A stretch of DNA of 64,000 nucleotides, taken from positions 28,108,067 through 28,172,066 of the forward strand of contig CM058230.1 in assembly GCA_030180135.1 (NCBI GenBank), in the 5' to 3' direction. The notes below the pieces were generated by a model that worked only from the letters and a program-made list of their open reading frames with translations, was not told the origin of the DNA and ran no database searches. How positions within the stretch are numbered: position 1 is the first letter of the stretch; each line of letters opens with the position of its first letter. This document shows, one piece after another, positions 1 to 9,372 of the stretch. Origin of the DNA: Orychophragmus violaceus. Lineage: Eukaryota; Streptophyta; Magnoliopsida; Brassicales; Brassicaceae. Made by a program: the position numbers and the translations under genes.

Positions 1-998
1 AACTTCCTAAAATCCAAAACATGCAAATCTAGAAACTTCTAATTTAAGAAACTTTCTAATTTCAGATTTTGAAAACAGATTAATTTAAAATCGATTTTTA
101 ATTTTTATATAAATAAATTTTAAATTAAATCTGAAGAAAAGATTCAAATAATTGGCCCAATTGTTTTAACTTTTTGGCCCGAGGCCCAAGAATTGGTCCA
201 TGTCCAAGACATAACCCAATTGCCCAATTAAATGACATAACCGGTATGGTTCATTAAAATTGGTCTAACCAAAATTAATTACTACGATGACCACAATTGT
301 CAACCGGTTATTTACTAAACCGGATTTTCTCAATTTATTTGGTCCAACCAAATCAAATTAGAAAACCACTGGTTTAGGCACTAAATCCAATTTTACGACA
401 TTGGATTTCTTATCCCGGTTTAACCAGAATTTAATAAATTTTATTAAGTCTGTTTATTAAACCGTGACGATTAAGTTTTAATCAAATTAAACCGAACCAT
501 TAACCGAAACGAACCGATTTGACGATCACGTCAGCCCTAGGCGAGACAGGACACGATCCGTGATCGGTCCATCTCTCGATCATGATCCGCCCACGGCCGC
601 AAGCCATGCGATCGTTCGGGACGTGATCGGGTCGATTCGGGACGGGACGGGACAGCTCACGCTGTGCGATCCAGCGGTCCATCTCGCGCGCATCATCGCT
701 GATCGGACGAGAGGCAACGGCAACGCAAGCGGGACGCGATCCATCCGCTGATCGGGACGCGACCACGCAACACGATCCTTAAGCGATCGGTTCGTGCGTC
801 TTCCACGATCCGGACGATCCGACGCATACCAATCCGAGATTGGTCCATGCGATTTTTAGTTAGGGTTTTAGGTTTTAATTCCTTGTTTCTTAAGTATTTT
901 CTCATCAATTCAAGCACAGATTGATTCAAATACTTCTAAACAACCTAAACATGATTCTAAACAAGAAAACCTAATAGAACCAATAGCTCTGATACCAC
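1..998 (-). mobile_element. Cop3: 5' leader of a minus-strand Ty1/copia element, running off the left edge
   Basis: Read on the minus strand this is the untranslated leader that follows the Cop3 5' LTR. It resembles the inverted leader of Cop1 (about 2173-3100): the same order of an AT-rich part with repeated 'agaaagtttc'-type words, a stretch of 'aaccggtt'-type words, and a GC-rich patch. That patch (about 510-800) is full of GATCGG and GGGACG words instead of the ATCGATCGATGC words of Cop1 and Cop2. No gag coding is reached before the window edge, as expected from the leaders of about 1.6-1.7 kb in Cop1 and Cop2. The short ORFs here arise from the repeat and are not genes. Confidence 0.8.
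986..997 (-). other. Primer-binding site of Cop3 (initiator-Met tRNA)
   Basis: The minus strand reads TGGTATCAGAGC one base after the LTR end at 999. This is the plant initiator methionine tRNA complement used by many copia elements. It fixes the orientation of Cop3 and the inner border of its LTR. Confidence 0.9.
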
Positions 999-1500
999 TG
1001 AAGGATTCGTTTAGTATTTCCTGGTTCAATTATCAGATTAATTGATCCTACTAAACATGCCAGATCTAGGTTCTCTTGCTAGAATCATAAAGGATCTCAC
1101 CTGTTACCTTGTTTTGCAGCGGAAAGGGGAGGTACGGGTCAGAGATCAGCAGAACCACCAAGAGATAGCTCCTCCAAAGGCTCACACACGCACGCACAGG
1201 AAATAGGCTGCTAGACCAGCTGTTGGGAGGCGCAGAGAAAGAGAGAGGGAGGCGCAGATGGCTTGAGAAAATTAGAGCTAGGGCAAGTTTTATTTATTAA
1301 AACCCTTGTCCAGTTCTTATGGGCTTTTGGGCCCAATTCTCAGTCTGATTAAATCCCTTAGATTTAATCAGGCCCTTTAGTCTCTCTAAGTACAGTAAAT
1401 GCCTAGCACTTTTACCGTACTTCTGCTAAACCGTTCCTACACATTTTCCTGTTAGCTTAGGCGTGTGACCCATATGGGATCATATAATAAAGGCAATAAA
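999..1500 (-). repeat. Cop3 5' LTR, inner (3') part, split by Cop1
   Basis: Minus-strand LTR ending in ...CCTTCA next to the primer site. It resembles the Cop2 LTR and is broken at 1500 by Cop1. The rest resumes at 9234, with ATAAA duplicated on both sides (1496-1500 and 9234-9238). Rejoined, the LTR is about 635 bp. Confidence 0.88.
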
Positions 1501-2172
1501 TGTTGGAATTGTGTCCAGAAATCTCGGTACTGTCTCTAGAAAGTAAGAGTATGTCAAGATCAGACATAAGTCATATAATACTGGGGGTCATGATGGCTTG
1601 CTAGAGTCCGCTCATGATCTATAAGTCTTGGACTTATTGCCTTTATTATATGATCCCATATGGGTCACACGCCTAAGCTAACAGGAAAATGTGTAGGAAC
1701 GGTTTAGCAGAAGTACAGTAAAAGTGCTAGGCATTTACTGTACTAAGAGAGAATAAAAGGTTTAGCCATTGTGCATCGATCGATGCATAAGGTGCAACGA
1801 TCGATGCAATGCGCAAACACCGACGAGTTAATTGGTATTTGGGCCAAATGGCCCAAACGGAACAGGACGAGTTTTGTGTCATAAAACTCGAGTTTCAGAC
1901 TGATTAACCCTAACACTTGAGCCGTAAACTCTCTCTCTCTGCGCCGAGCTCCCCTTGTGGTCTAGCAGCTGTTTCCTGCGAAAGCGTGTGTGAACCTTTG
2001 GAGGATTCATCCCTCGGTGTTTCTCTGATCTCAGACATACCATCTTCTTCCGCTGCAATAACAGGTATAAGGTGAGATCATCATTTGTTTCTATTCTGAG
2101 AAGAACCTAGATCGCATGTTTAGGATAATCTGAATCTGGAATTGAATCAGGATTCATCTAAACGTCCCAACA
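1501..2172 (+). repeat. Cop1 5' LTR
   Basis: 672 bp, TGTTGGAATT... to ...CGTCCCAACA. It carries a pair of CGATCGATGCA motifs at about 1774-1812 in the middle of the LTR and a CT-rich microsatellite near 1931-1941. The inner border is fixed by the primer site at 2174. Confidence 0.95.
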
Positions 2173-2173
2173 G

Positions 2174-2185
2174 TGGTATCAGAGC
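2174..2185 (+). other. Primer-binding site of Cop1 (initiator-Met tRNA)
   Basis: TGGTATCAGAGC one base after the 5' LTR, complementary to the 3' end of plant initiator methionine tRNA. This is the start point of minus-strand cDNA synthesis. Confidence 0.93.
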
Positions 2186-2382
2186 ATTAGGTTCTGGTTT
2201 TTCTTGTTTAGATTCATGTTTTAGGATTGTTTAAAGAGGTGTTTTTGAATCAATCTACTGATAAGATTAAAACACTTAAGAAACAAGAATTGAATCCTAA
2301 ACAAACTGTTTAAAAATCGCATGACCAAACTATATTGATTTGGTATGTGATCTAAACTGATTTTGCATCGACTGGGATCGCA

Positions 2383-2592
2383 TTGCATCGATCGATGCAA
2401 TGCAAGGATCGATCGTTGCAGTCGCGAGAGATTGACCGCGATCGCATGGATCGTTCAAACGATCGCATGGATCTCACGAGAATCTCTCGGCCAAACCTGA
2501 TAACCGTTCGTGCACACGTGAGAGCATCGATCGATGCAGGATCGATGAACGATCGTTGCAGGATCGATGCTGTGAGCATCGATCGATGCGGT
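2383..2592 (+). repeat. ATCGATCGATGC motif array in the Cop1 leader
   Basis: Within 210 bp there are repeated near-palindromic words (ATCGATCGATGC, GATCGATCGTTGCA, GATCGCATGGATC). They lie in the non-coding leader between primer site and gag. The array makes spurious open frames on both strands rich in Ser-Ile-Asp and Asp-Arg-Cys. I see no gene here. Confidence 0.75.
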
Positions 2593-3730
2593 TAGGGTTT
2601 TGGCTCGGTTTAATTTAATTAAAATTAAACGTCTCGGTTTAATAAACAGATTTAATAATTTTATTAAGTCTGGTTAAACCGGGATAAGAAATCCAATGTC
2701 GAAAGAAATATTGGATTTAGTGCCTAAACCAGGAATTTCTAATTTGATTTGGTTGGACCAAATAAATTGAGAAATTCCGGTTTAGTAAATAACCGGTTGA
2801 CAATTGTGGTCATCGTAGTAATTAAAACAAGGTTAGACCAGTTTTAATGAACCAGACCGGTTATGTCAATTAATTGGACAATTGGGTCATGTCTTGGACA
2901 TGGACCAATTCTTGGGCCTCGGGCCAAGAAGTTAAAATAATTGGGCCAGTTAATTGAGTCTTTCTTCAGATTAATTTAAAATCTATTTTATAAAATTATA
3001 AAGTCGTTTTAAATTAAAGTTTCCGAAATTTTGAAATTAGAAAGTTTCTTAAAATAGAAGTTTCTGAATTTGCGGGTTTTGGATTTTAAAGAAATTTCTA
3101 AAGTTAGAAAGTTTCCGGTTTTAGAAAGTTTCCAATTTTAGAAAGTTTCCAAAAATAGTAGGTTTCCATAAAAAGAAAGTTTCCCGAAATAGTAATCTTC
3201 TATTTTGGGAATGATTTTAATAAACCTACGAACCTCAAATAATATCAAGCGTTGGATGTCTTGTCCAGGCTATGTCAGCTGTCAAAGCCCATTCAATTGC
3301 ATTCATGGCCTTACAGTGTGAGGATGTCTGCTTTTGCGTGAGTAAGACAGTTTGTGATTCATAAATGTCATTGGGAGTCCCAGACATTAATGATTACATG
3401 ACTGTATAGTCCGGTTTTCTTGACTAGGCCATCGGGAGTCCCGGGCCTTGAGACATCAGAGTGGATTGGGCCTCGGGCCCAGATTCACAACCAAGAGTTA
3501 TATCACGGATATAATTAGCCGATATAGGGCTTACCGATATAAGCTAAGGTTGGGTGACGGCCAGTGGCCCACTTTAATTTTAGTTATATGTGGATCTTGG
3601 AATCATTATATTCTATTGAGGGTAACTTAGGTTATTGAATATAATGCGTGATTAATCATATTAATTTTAATACGAGATTAGTCATTTTGAACATAATAAC
3701 TAATAACCTTTTTATTTATATATTTCAGAA
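2593..3730 (+). other. Cop1 leader, remaining non-coding part
   Basis: AT-rich sequence with degenerate repeats of 'agaaagtttcc' (about 3040-3190) and 'aaccggtt' words (about 2690-2890), then about 500 bp well conserved with the Cop2 leader. No start codon context or conserved frame precedes the gag ATG at 3731. A 60-codon frame at 3448 is also open in Cop2 (14646), but it sits in generally conserved leader and shows no domain. Confidence 0.6.
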
Positions 3731-6700
3731 ATGACTACTACAAGCACACAAAACACATTCTCGATCCGGTCTGTTCTCGAGAAGGAGAAGCTGACTGGAA
3801 CGAACTTCCTGACATGGTCAAGGAACTTGAGGCTGGTCCTCAAGCAGGAGAAGAAGGATTATGTCCTTCGAGATCCCCTCCCCGAGAGGCCTCTTGCCAA
3901 TGCTGCCAGGACTCTGCACAATGCTTGGGAAAAGCATTCGTCAGATGAAAATGATGTTTATTGCCTGATGTTGGTGACAATGACTCCTGAGCTGCAAAAA
4001 CAGTTCGAAAGTGTATTGTCTCCCATCGAGATCATGGCAAGCCTGAAATCGCTTTTTCAGGAGCAGGCTAGGACTGAGAGGTTCCAGACAGTTAAGAACC
4101 TCTTGGACTGTAAGTTGGCTGCGAATGCGGCAGTGAGTCCTCATGTCTTGAAGATGATGGGTTATCTCGATCATCTTCAGAAACTCGACTGCCCAATCAG
4201 CCAGGAACTTGCCTGCGACATCATTCTGCAGTCTTTACCTGCAAGCTATGATCAGTTCATTCTGAACTTTAACATGCATGGCTTGAGTAAGACACTGCCT
4301 GAGCTTCACGGAATGCTCAAGACTGCAGAGCCCAACTTGAAGAAAACCGCCAAGGACCCCAATGTGCTTATGGTACAAAAGGGCAAGGGGTTTAAGAAGT
4401 CTTCTGCTAAGGATAAGGGAAAGGCCAAGGGTGTCCAAGTCGCGGACAAGGACACGCCAAAGCCCAAGCCCAAGTCCAAGGCTGGGCCTACTGACATGTG
4501 CAGGTTCTGCAAAGAAGTGGGGCATTGGAGAAGAGATTGTAAGAAATTCCAGGAAGGTCTAAAGGAATTAAAGAAGAAGACTTTCGAGACTTCTTCATCA
4601 GGTATTTTTGTTATAGAAGTTAATACAACTACTTCTGATAATACCTCATGGGTCATGGATACTGGTTGTGGGGCTCATATTTGTACTAATATGCAGGCAC
4701 TCAGCAACAGTAGAAGGCTGAAGCAAGGACAAGTGGAGCTACGAGTTGGGAATGGAGCGAAAGTTTCAGCACTAGCTGTAGGCACATACTTGTTGTCTTT
4801 ACCTTCGGGATTGATTTTAGAACTGAATAATTGTTATTTTGTACCTGCTATAAGCAGAAATATTATTTCAATTTCTTTGTTGGATTTGGAAGGTTATGAT
4901 TTTTCAGTTAAGAATAAATTATGTTCCTTCAATCGCAACAATTTGTTCTATGGTTCTGCCCCTCTTTCGAATGGGCTTTACATACTCGATCAATCTGCGC
5001 CAATTTATAACATTAATACAAAACGGTTTAAACCTAATGAGGAAAACCGAACGTTTCTATGGCATTGTCGTTTAGGGCACATCAGCGAGAAACGCATCAA
5101 GAGGCTCCATTCGAATGGACTTCTTGGCTCATTTGACTTTGAGTCATGTGAGAAATGCGAATCATGCATGATGGGCAAAATGACACGGGCCCCCTTTAAT
5201 AAACCTAACGAGAGGGCCAGTGACTTATTGGGCCTGATACACACTGATGTGTGTGGCCCAATGTCCACAAATGCAAGAGGAAACTATCAGTACTTCATAA
5301 CCTTCACTGATGATTTCAGTAGGTATGGATATGTTTATTTGATGAAACATAAGTCTGAATCTTTTGAAAAGTTCAGAGAATTCCAAAATGAAGTACAGAA
5401 CCAACTTGGCAAAAGCATTAAGGCTCTTCGGTCTGACCGAGGAGGAGAATACTTAAGCCAGGAATTCAGTGATCATCTGAGAGAGTGTGGGATTGTATCC
5501 CAACTCACTCCTCCTGGAACACCTCAATGGAATGGTGTGTCTGAGAGGAGAAATCGGACCTTATTGGATATGGTTCGATCTATGATGAGTCACACAGACC
5601 TTCCAATATCCCTTTGGGGATATGCTCTGCTAACAGCAGTGTTCACTCTAAACAGAGCGCCATCAAAAGCAGTAGCAAAGACACCATATGAATTATGGAC
5701 TGGAGAAACTCCAGTGCTGTCTTATCTCAGAATTTGGGGTTGTGAAGCCTACGTCAAAAGATTAATCTCAGACAAGCTTACACCAAAATCTGACAAATGC
5801 TACTTCATTGGTTATCCACGGGAAACCAAGGCTTATTACTTCTATCTACGTTCCGAGAACAAGATTTTTGTTGCCCGGGATTGTAACTTCCTTGAGAGGG
5901 AATTTCTCTCTAAGAAAGACAGTGGGAGTAAGGTACTGCTTGAAGAAATTCAAGAGAAACAGGATACTGCTCAACCTAATGAGGAAGAGCAGCAAGAGGA
6001 CCTACAAGAAATTGTAGAGCCTGAACCTGTAGTACCTGAAGTTCGAAGATCCGGGAGGATCCGTCACGAACCCGAGAGATATCAAGGATTCCTCGTGACT
6101 AACTGTCATGATCTTTTGATCATGGATGGTGATGAACCATCGAACTTCAATCAAGCCATGATGGGCCCAGATTCCTCTAAGTGGCGCAAGGCCACTGATT
6201 CCGAAATGGACTCCATGTCGGTCAACCAAGTGTTTTCGTTGGTTGACTTACCCGCTGGTGTAAAAGCCATCGAGTGCAAATGGATCTTCAAGAAGAAGAT
6301 TGACGTGGATGGAAATGTCCAGATTTATAAAGCCAGGTTGGTGGCAAAAGGTTTCAGACAAGTTCACGGTGTGGACTACGATGAAACCTATTCACCGGTG
6401 GCTATGATGAAATCTATTCGGATTCTACTAGCAACTGCAGCTTTTCATGATTATGAAATTTGGCAGATGGACGTGAAAACCGCCTTCCTGAATGGTATTC
6501 TGGAAGAGAATGTGTATATGACACAACCTGACGGTTACATAGATCCGAAGAATGCTGGGAAAGTATGCAAGCTTCATAAATCCATTTATGGACTGAAGCA
6601 AGCATCGAGGAGCTGGAATCTTCGTTTTGATGAAGCGATCAAGCAATTTGACTTCATCAGAAACGAAGAAGAACAATGCGTGTATAAGAAATCTAGTGGG

Positions 6701-7708
6701 AGCAAGATTGTATTTCTTATTCTGTATGTCGATGACATACTGCTTCTCGGAAACGACGTTCCAATGCTAAAGTCCGTAAAGGACTGGCTTGGAAGTTGTT
6801 TTTCCATGAAAGACATGGGTGAAGCCGCATACGTTCTTGGAATCAGGATCTACCGAGATAGATCTAGAAGGCTGATAGGCTTGTGTCAAGATTCATACAT
6901 TGACAAAGTCCTACAAAGATTCAGCATGAAGGATTCCAAGAAGGGCTTCACGCCAATGGTACATGGCACAACGCTAAGCAAGAAGCAGAGCCCTACGACG
7001 GCTGCTGAGCTTGAGCGCATGAAGAATATTCCTTATGCATCAGCAATAGGATCTGTCATGTATGCCATGATCTGTACTCGTCCTGATGTTGCTTATGCAT
7101 TGAGCATGACGAGTAGATACCAGTCAAATCCAGGTGAAAACCATTGGATTGCCGTAAAGAATATCTTGAAGTATCTAAGACATACTAAGGATAAGTTCTT
7201 AGTGTACGGTGGAAGTGATGTGCTTAAAGTCAGTGGATTCACGGACGCAAGTTTCCAGACAGACCAAGATGATTTCCGGTCACAGTCCGGTTATATCTTT
7301 TGTCTGAATGGCGGTGCAATCAGTTGGAGAAGCTCCAAGCAAGACACCGTTGCAGATTCCACCACAGAAGCTGAATATATCGCCGCCTCAGAAGCTGCGA
7401 AGGAAGCTGTTTGGATACGGAAGTTCATTATTGAACTAGGTGTGATACCAGATGCGGCTGAGCCTCTGGCACTATTTTGTGACAACAATGGTGCTATAGC
7501 TCAGGCAAAGGAACCAAGATCACACCAGAAATCCAAGCATGTTCTAAGAAGATATCACTTGATACGTGACATCATTAATAGAAAGGAAGTCAAGATCAGC
7601 CGAGTTCAGACAGATGATAACGTCGCTGATCCGTTGACGAAGCCACTCCCAAGGCCTAAGCTCGAGTTTCTGACTGAAGCTGTAGGCATTAGAGACATAG
7701 AAATGTAA
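3731..7708 (+). CDS. Copia gag-pol polyprotein (GAG-PR-INT-RT-RNase H), intact
   Basis: One open frame of 1325 residues in canonical Ty1/copia order. An N-terminal GAG region (about 1-250) is followed by a CCHC zinc knuckle (C257 to C270). The protease active site is DTG at 310-312. A GAG-pre-integrase zinc-binding region begins at H445, and the integrase triad is D506, D569, E605 (DD35E spacing). The reverse transcriptase has YVDD at 999-1002. RNase H has its acidic residues in TDASF (D1172) and TTEAEY (E1213). The product would package element RNA, copy it to cDNA in a virus-like particle and integrate it. No stop or frameshift is seen, and the length is normal for an autonomous copia element. 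The ATG at 3731 is the first one followed by a GAG-like sequence and matches the Cop2 start at 14927. Confidence 0.96.
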   Translation: MTTTSTQNTFSIRSVLEKEKLTGTNFLTWSRNLRLVLKQEKKDYVLRDPLPERPLANAARTLHNAWEKHSSDENDVYCLMLVTMTPELQKQFESVLSPIEIMASLKSLFQEQARTERFQTVKNLLDCKLAANAAVSPHVLKMMGYLDHLQKLDCPISQELACDIILQSLPASYDQFILNFNMHGLSKTLPELHGMLKTAEPNLKKTAKDPNVLMVQKGKGFKKSSAKDKGKAKGVQVADKDTPKPKPKSKAGPTDMCRFCKEVGHWRRDCKKFQEGLKELKKKTFETSSSGIFVIEVNTTTSDNTSWVMDTGCGAHICTNMQALSNSRRLKQGQVELRVGNGAKVSALAVGTYLLSLPSGLILELNNCYFVPAISRNIISISLLDLEGYDFSVKNKLCSFNRNNLFYGSAPLSNGLYILDQSAPIYNINTKRFKPNEENRTFLWHCRLGHISEKRIKRLHSNGLLGSFDFESCEKCESCMMGKMTRAPFNKPNERASDLLGLIHTDVCGPMSTNARGNYQYFITFTDDFSRYGYVYLMKHKSESFEKFREFQNEVQNQLGKSIKALRSDRGGEYLSQEFSDHLRECGIVSQLTPPGTPQWNGVSERRNRTLLDMVRSMMSHTDLPISLWGYALLTAVFTLNRAPSKAVAKTPYELWTGETPVLSYLRIWGCEAYVKRLISDKLTPKSDKCYFIGYPRETKAYYFYLRSENKIFVARDCNFLEREFLSKKDSGSKVLLEEIQEKQDTAQPNEEEQQEDLQEIVEPEPVVPEVRRSGRIRHEPERYQGFLVTNCHDLLIMDGDEPSNFNQAMMGPDSSKWRKATDSEMDSMSVNQVFSLVDLPAGVKAIECKWIFKKKIDVDGNVQIYKARLVAKGFRQVHGVDYDETYSPVAMMKSIRILLATAAFHDYEIWQMDVKTAFLNGILEENVYMTQPDGYIDPKNAGKVCKLHKSIYGLKQASRSWNLRFDEAIKQFDFIRNEEEQCVYKKSSGSKIVFLILYVDDILLLGNDVPMLKSVKDWLGSCFSMKDMGEAAYVLGIRIYRDRSRRLIGLCQDSYIDKVLQRFSMKDSKKGFTPMVHGTTLSKKQSPTTAAELERMKNIPYASAIGSVMYAMICTRPDVAYALSMTSRYQSNPGENHWIAVKNILKYLRHTKDKFLVYGGSDVLKVSGFTDASFQTDQDDFRSQSGYIFCLNGGAISWRSSKQDTVADSTTEAEYIAASEAAKEAVWIRKFIIELGVIPDAAEPLALFCDNNGAIAQAKEPRSHQKSKHVLRRYHLIRDIINRKEVKISRVQTDDNVADPLTKPLPRPKLEFLTEAVGIRDIEM

Positions 7709-8559
7709 TCTAAATTTGAGTGGGAGTTTGAGGGCTTTTATTTAGTTATTTGATATGTTCTTGTAAAACATTCTTATGTTTAATGAAATTATTATTTCAA
7801 GATTATTTTAACTGTGATGAAATAATCGTTCCAAAGTGATATGAACCATTTTATAGGTCATCGAAGTAAATGACTTGATCTTGAGTCATCGAAGTCATTT
7901 AGCTTGATCATGAGACTCTATATTTGATAGATGTTTTATATCATCCCGTCCCTAGTCGAAGGTTGTTGAAATTGGAACACCAACAACCGTGTGAGACTGG
8001 ATTGGTACGTGACTTATGACAAAGTCTCAGTGTGTCATAGATGCGCGGCATCAAAGTCAGTACATAGGTGTATGTTTGGGAACATACGACCGGACAAGAC
8101 CCGCTTATAAGAACTCTTCAGGATATTTATATCTGTGTCATAAGAGATTCTTACTACGACTATAGAGTATAGTCCTTAGACCTGAGTTCGCATGCATGTG
8201 ACTGCACATGGACTGATGCACTTTGATCATTGTCTAACGCTATCGTTCTGCGATAGTTATAAGGACCTTGTTTGGGCACATTATGAAATGAATAGTTTAC
8301 AGTGATGGAACAAGACGGGATTTGTCCCTCCAATATAAATGGAGCGAATATCTCTAGGCCAATCGGAGATTTGAATACTGGAAAACGCATGGCCATGCTC
8401 AAACGGACTTTCCCGAGTCGTTTGGATTGTCAGTATCAAATCAGAGTCCGATGAACAAGATTAGGCTTTATAAGGATGACACCAATCTTGCCTTATGACT
8501 AATCGAGATATTGTGACGAAAGGATTATGAATACAGAGATTCCAGTACAAGTGGGAGAT
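7709..8559 (+). other. Cop1 3' untranslated region and purine tract
   Basis: 850 bp between the gag-pol stop and the 3' LTR, closely matched by Cop2 at about 18300-19156. It ends in GTGGGAGAT (8551-8559), the purine tract that primes plus-strand synthesis. An 80-codon antisense frame (8160-8402) is also open in Cop2 (18757-18999), but it has no recognisable domain and I do not call it a gene. Confidence 0.75.
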
Positions 8560-9233
8560 TGTTGGAATTGTGTCCAGAAATCTCGGTACTGTCTCTAGAA
8601 AGTAAGAGTATGTCAAGATCAGACATAAGTCATATAATACTGGGGGTCATGATGGCTTGCTAGAGTCCGCTCATGATCTATAAGTCTTGGACTTATTGCC
8701 TTTATTATATGATCCCATATGGGTCACACGCCTAAGCTAACAGGAAAATGTGTAGGAACGGTTTAGCAGAAGTACAGTAAAAGTGCTAGGCATTTACTGT
8801 ACTAAGAGAGAATAAAAGGTTTAGCCATTGTGCATCGATCGATGCATAAGGTGCAACGATCGATGCAATGCGCAAACACCGACGAGTTAATTGGTATTTG
8901 GGCCAAATGGCCCAAACGGAACAGGACGAGTTTTGTGTCATAAAACTCAAGTTTCAGACTGATTAACCCTAACACTTGAGCCGTAAACTCTCTCTCTCTC
9001 TGCGCCGAGTTCCCCTTGTGGTCTAGCAGCTGTTTCCTGCGAAAGCGTGTGTGAACCTTTGGAGGATTCATCCCTCGGTGTTTCTCTGATCTCAGACATA
9101 CCATCTTCTTCCGCTGCAATAACAGGTATAAGGTGAGATCATCATTTGTTTCTATTCTGAGAAGAACCTAGATCGCATGTTTAGGATAATCTGAATCTGG
9201 AATTGAATCAGGATTCATCTAAACGTCCCAACA
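8560..9233 (+). repeat. Cop1 3' LTR
   Basis: 674 bp, nearly identical to the 5' LTR. The extra 2 bp is one more CT unit in the microsatellite. Seen changes are GAGCTCC versus GAGTTCC and ACTCGAG versus ACTCAAG. It is followed by the second ATAAA duplication. Confidence 0.95.
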
Positions 9234-9371
9234 ATAAATCCAAGATTTATAGATCATGAGCGGACTCTAGCAAGCCATCATGACCCCCAGTATTATATGA
9301 CTTATGTCTGATCATTGACATACTCTTACTTTCTAGAGACAGTACAGAGATTACTGGACATAATTCCAACA
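9234..9371 (-). repeat. Cop3 5' LTR, outer (5') part
   Basis: Continuation of the Cop3 LTR beyond Cop1. On the minus strand it starts TGTTGGAATTATGTCC at 9371, matching the first bases of the Cop1 and Cop2 LTRs apart from scattered changes. Cop3 therefore entered GypA exactly at 9371/9372, one base before the GypA gag ATG. The partner LTR is left of the window. Confidence 0.88.
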
Positions 9372-9372
9372 G

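Larger units (their letters stand above)
1501..9233 (+). mobile_element. Cop1: complete Ty1/copia retrotransposon, probably autonomous
   Basis: A 7.7 kb element bounded by TGTTGG...CCAACA LTRs and a perfect 5 bp duplication ATAAA. It has an initiator-Met primer site, a 1.56 kb leader, one uninterrupted gag-pol frame, an 850 bp 3' region and a purine tract (GTGGGAGAT) directly before the 3' LTR. By eye the LTRs differ by about two substitutions and a 2 bp CT-repeat length change, so the insertion is young. It lies inside the LTR of Cop3. The lineage within copia is not assigned. Confidence 0.95.

Noticed and set aside
2352..2595. Open frames on both strands with Ser-Ile-Asp and Asp-Arg-Cys repeats
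   Set aside because: They are produced by the ATCGATCGATGC array, which is near-palindromic and so opens frames on both strands. Leader position and lack of any start context argue against coding. The same applies to 13277-13805.
8160..8402. 80-codon antisense frame conserved between Cop1 and Cop2
   Set aside because: The entire 3' region is conserved at nucleotide level between the two elements, so the frame alone gives no sign of coding constraint. Kept only as a remark.
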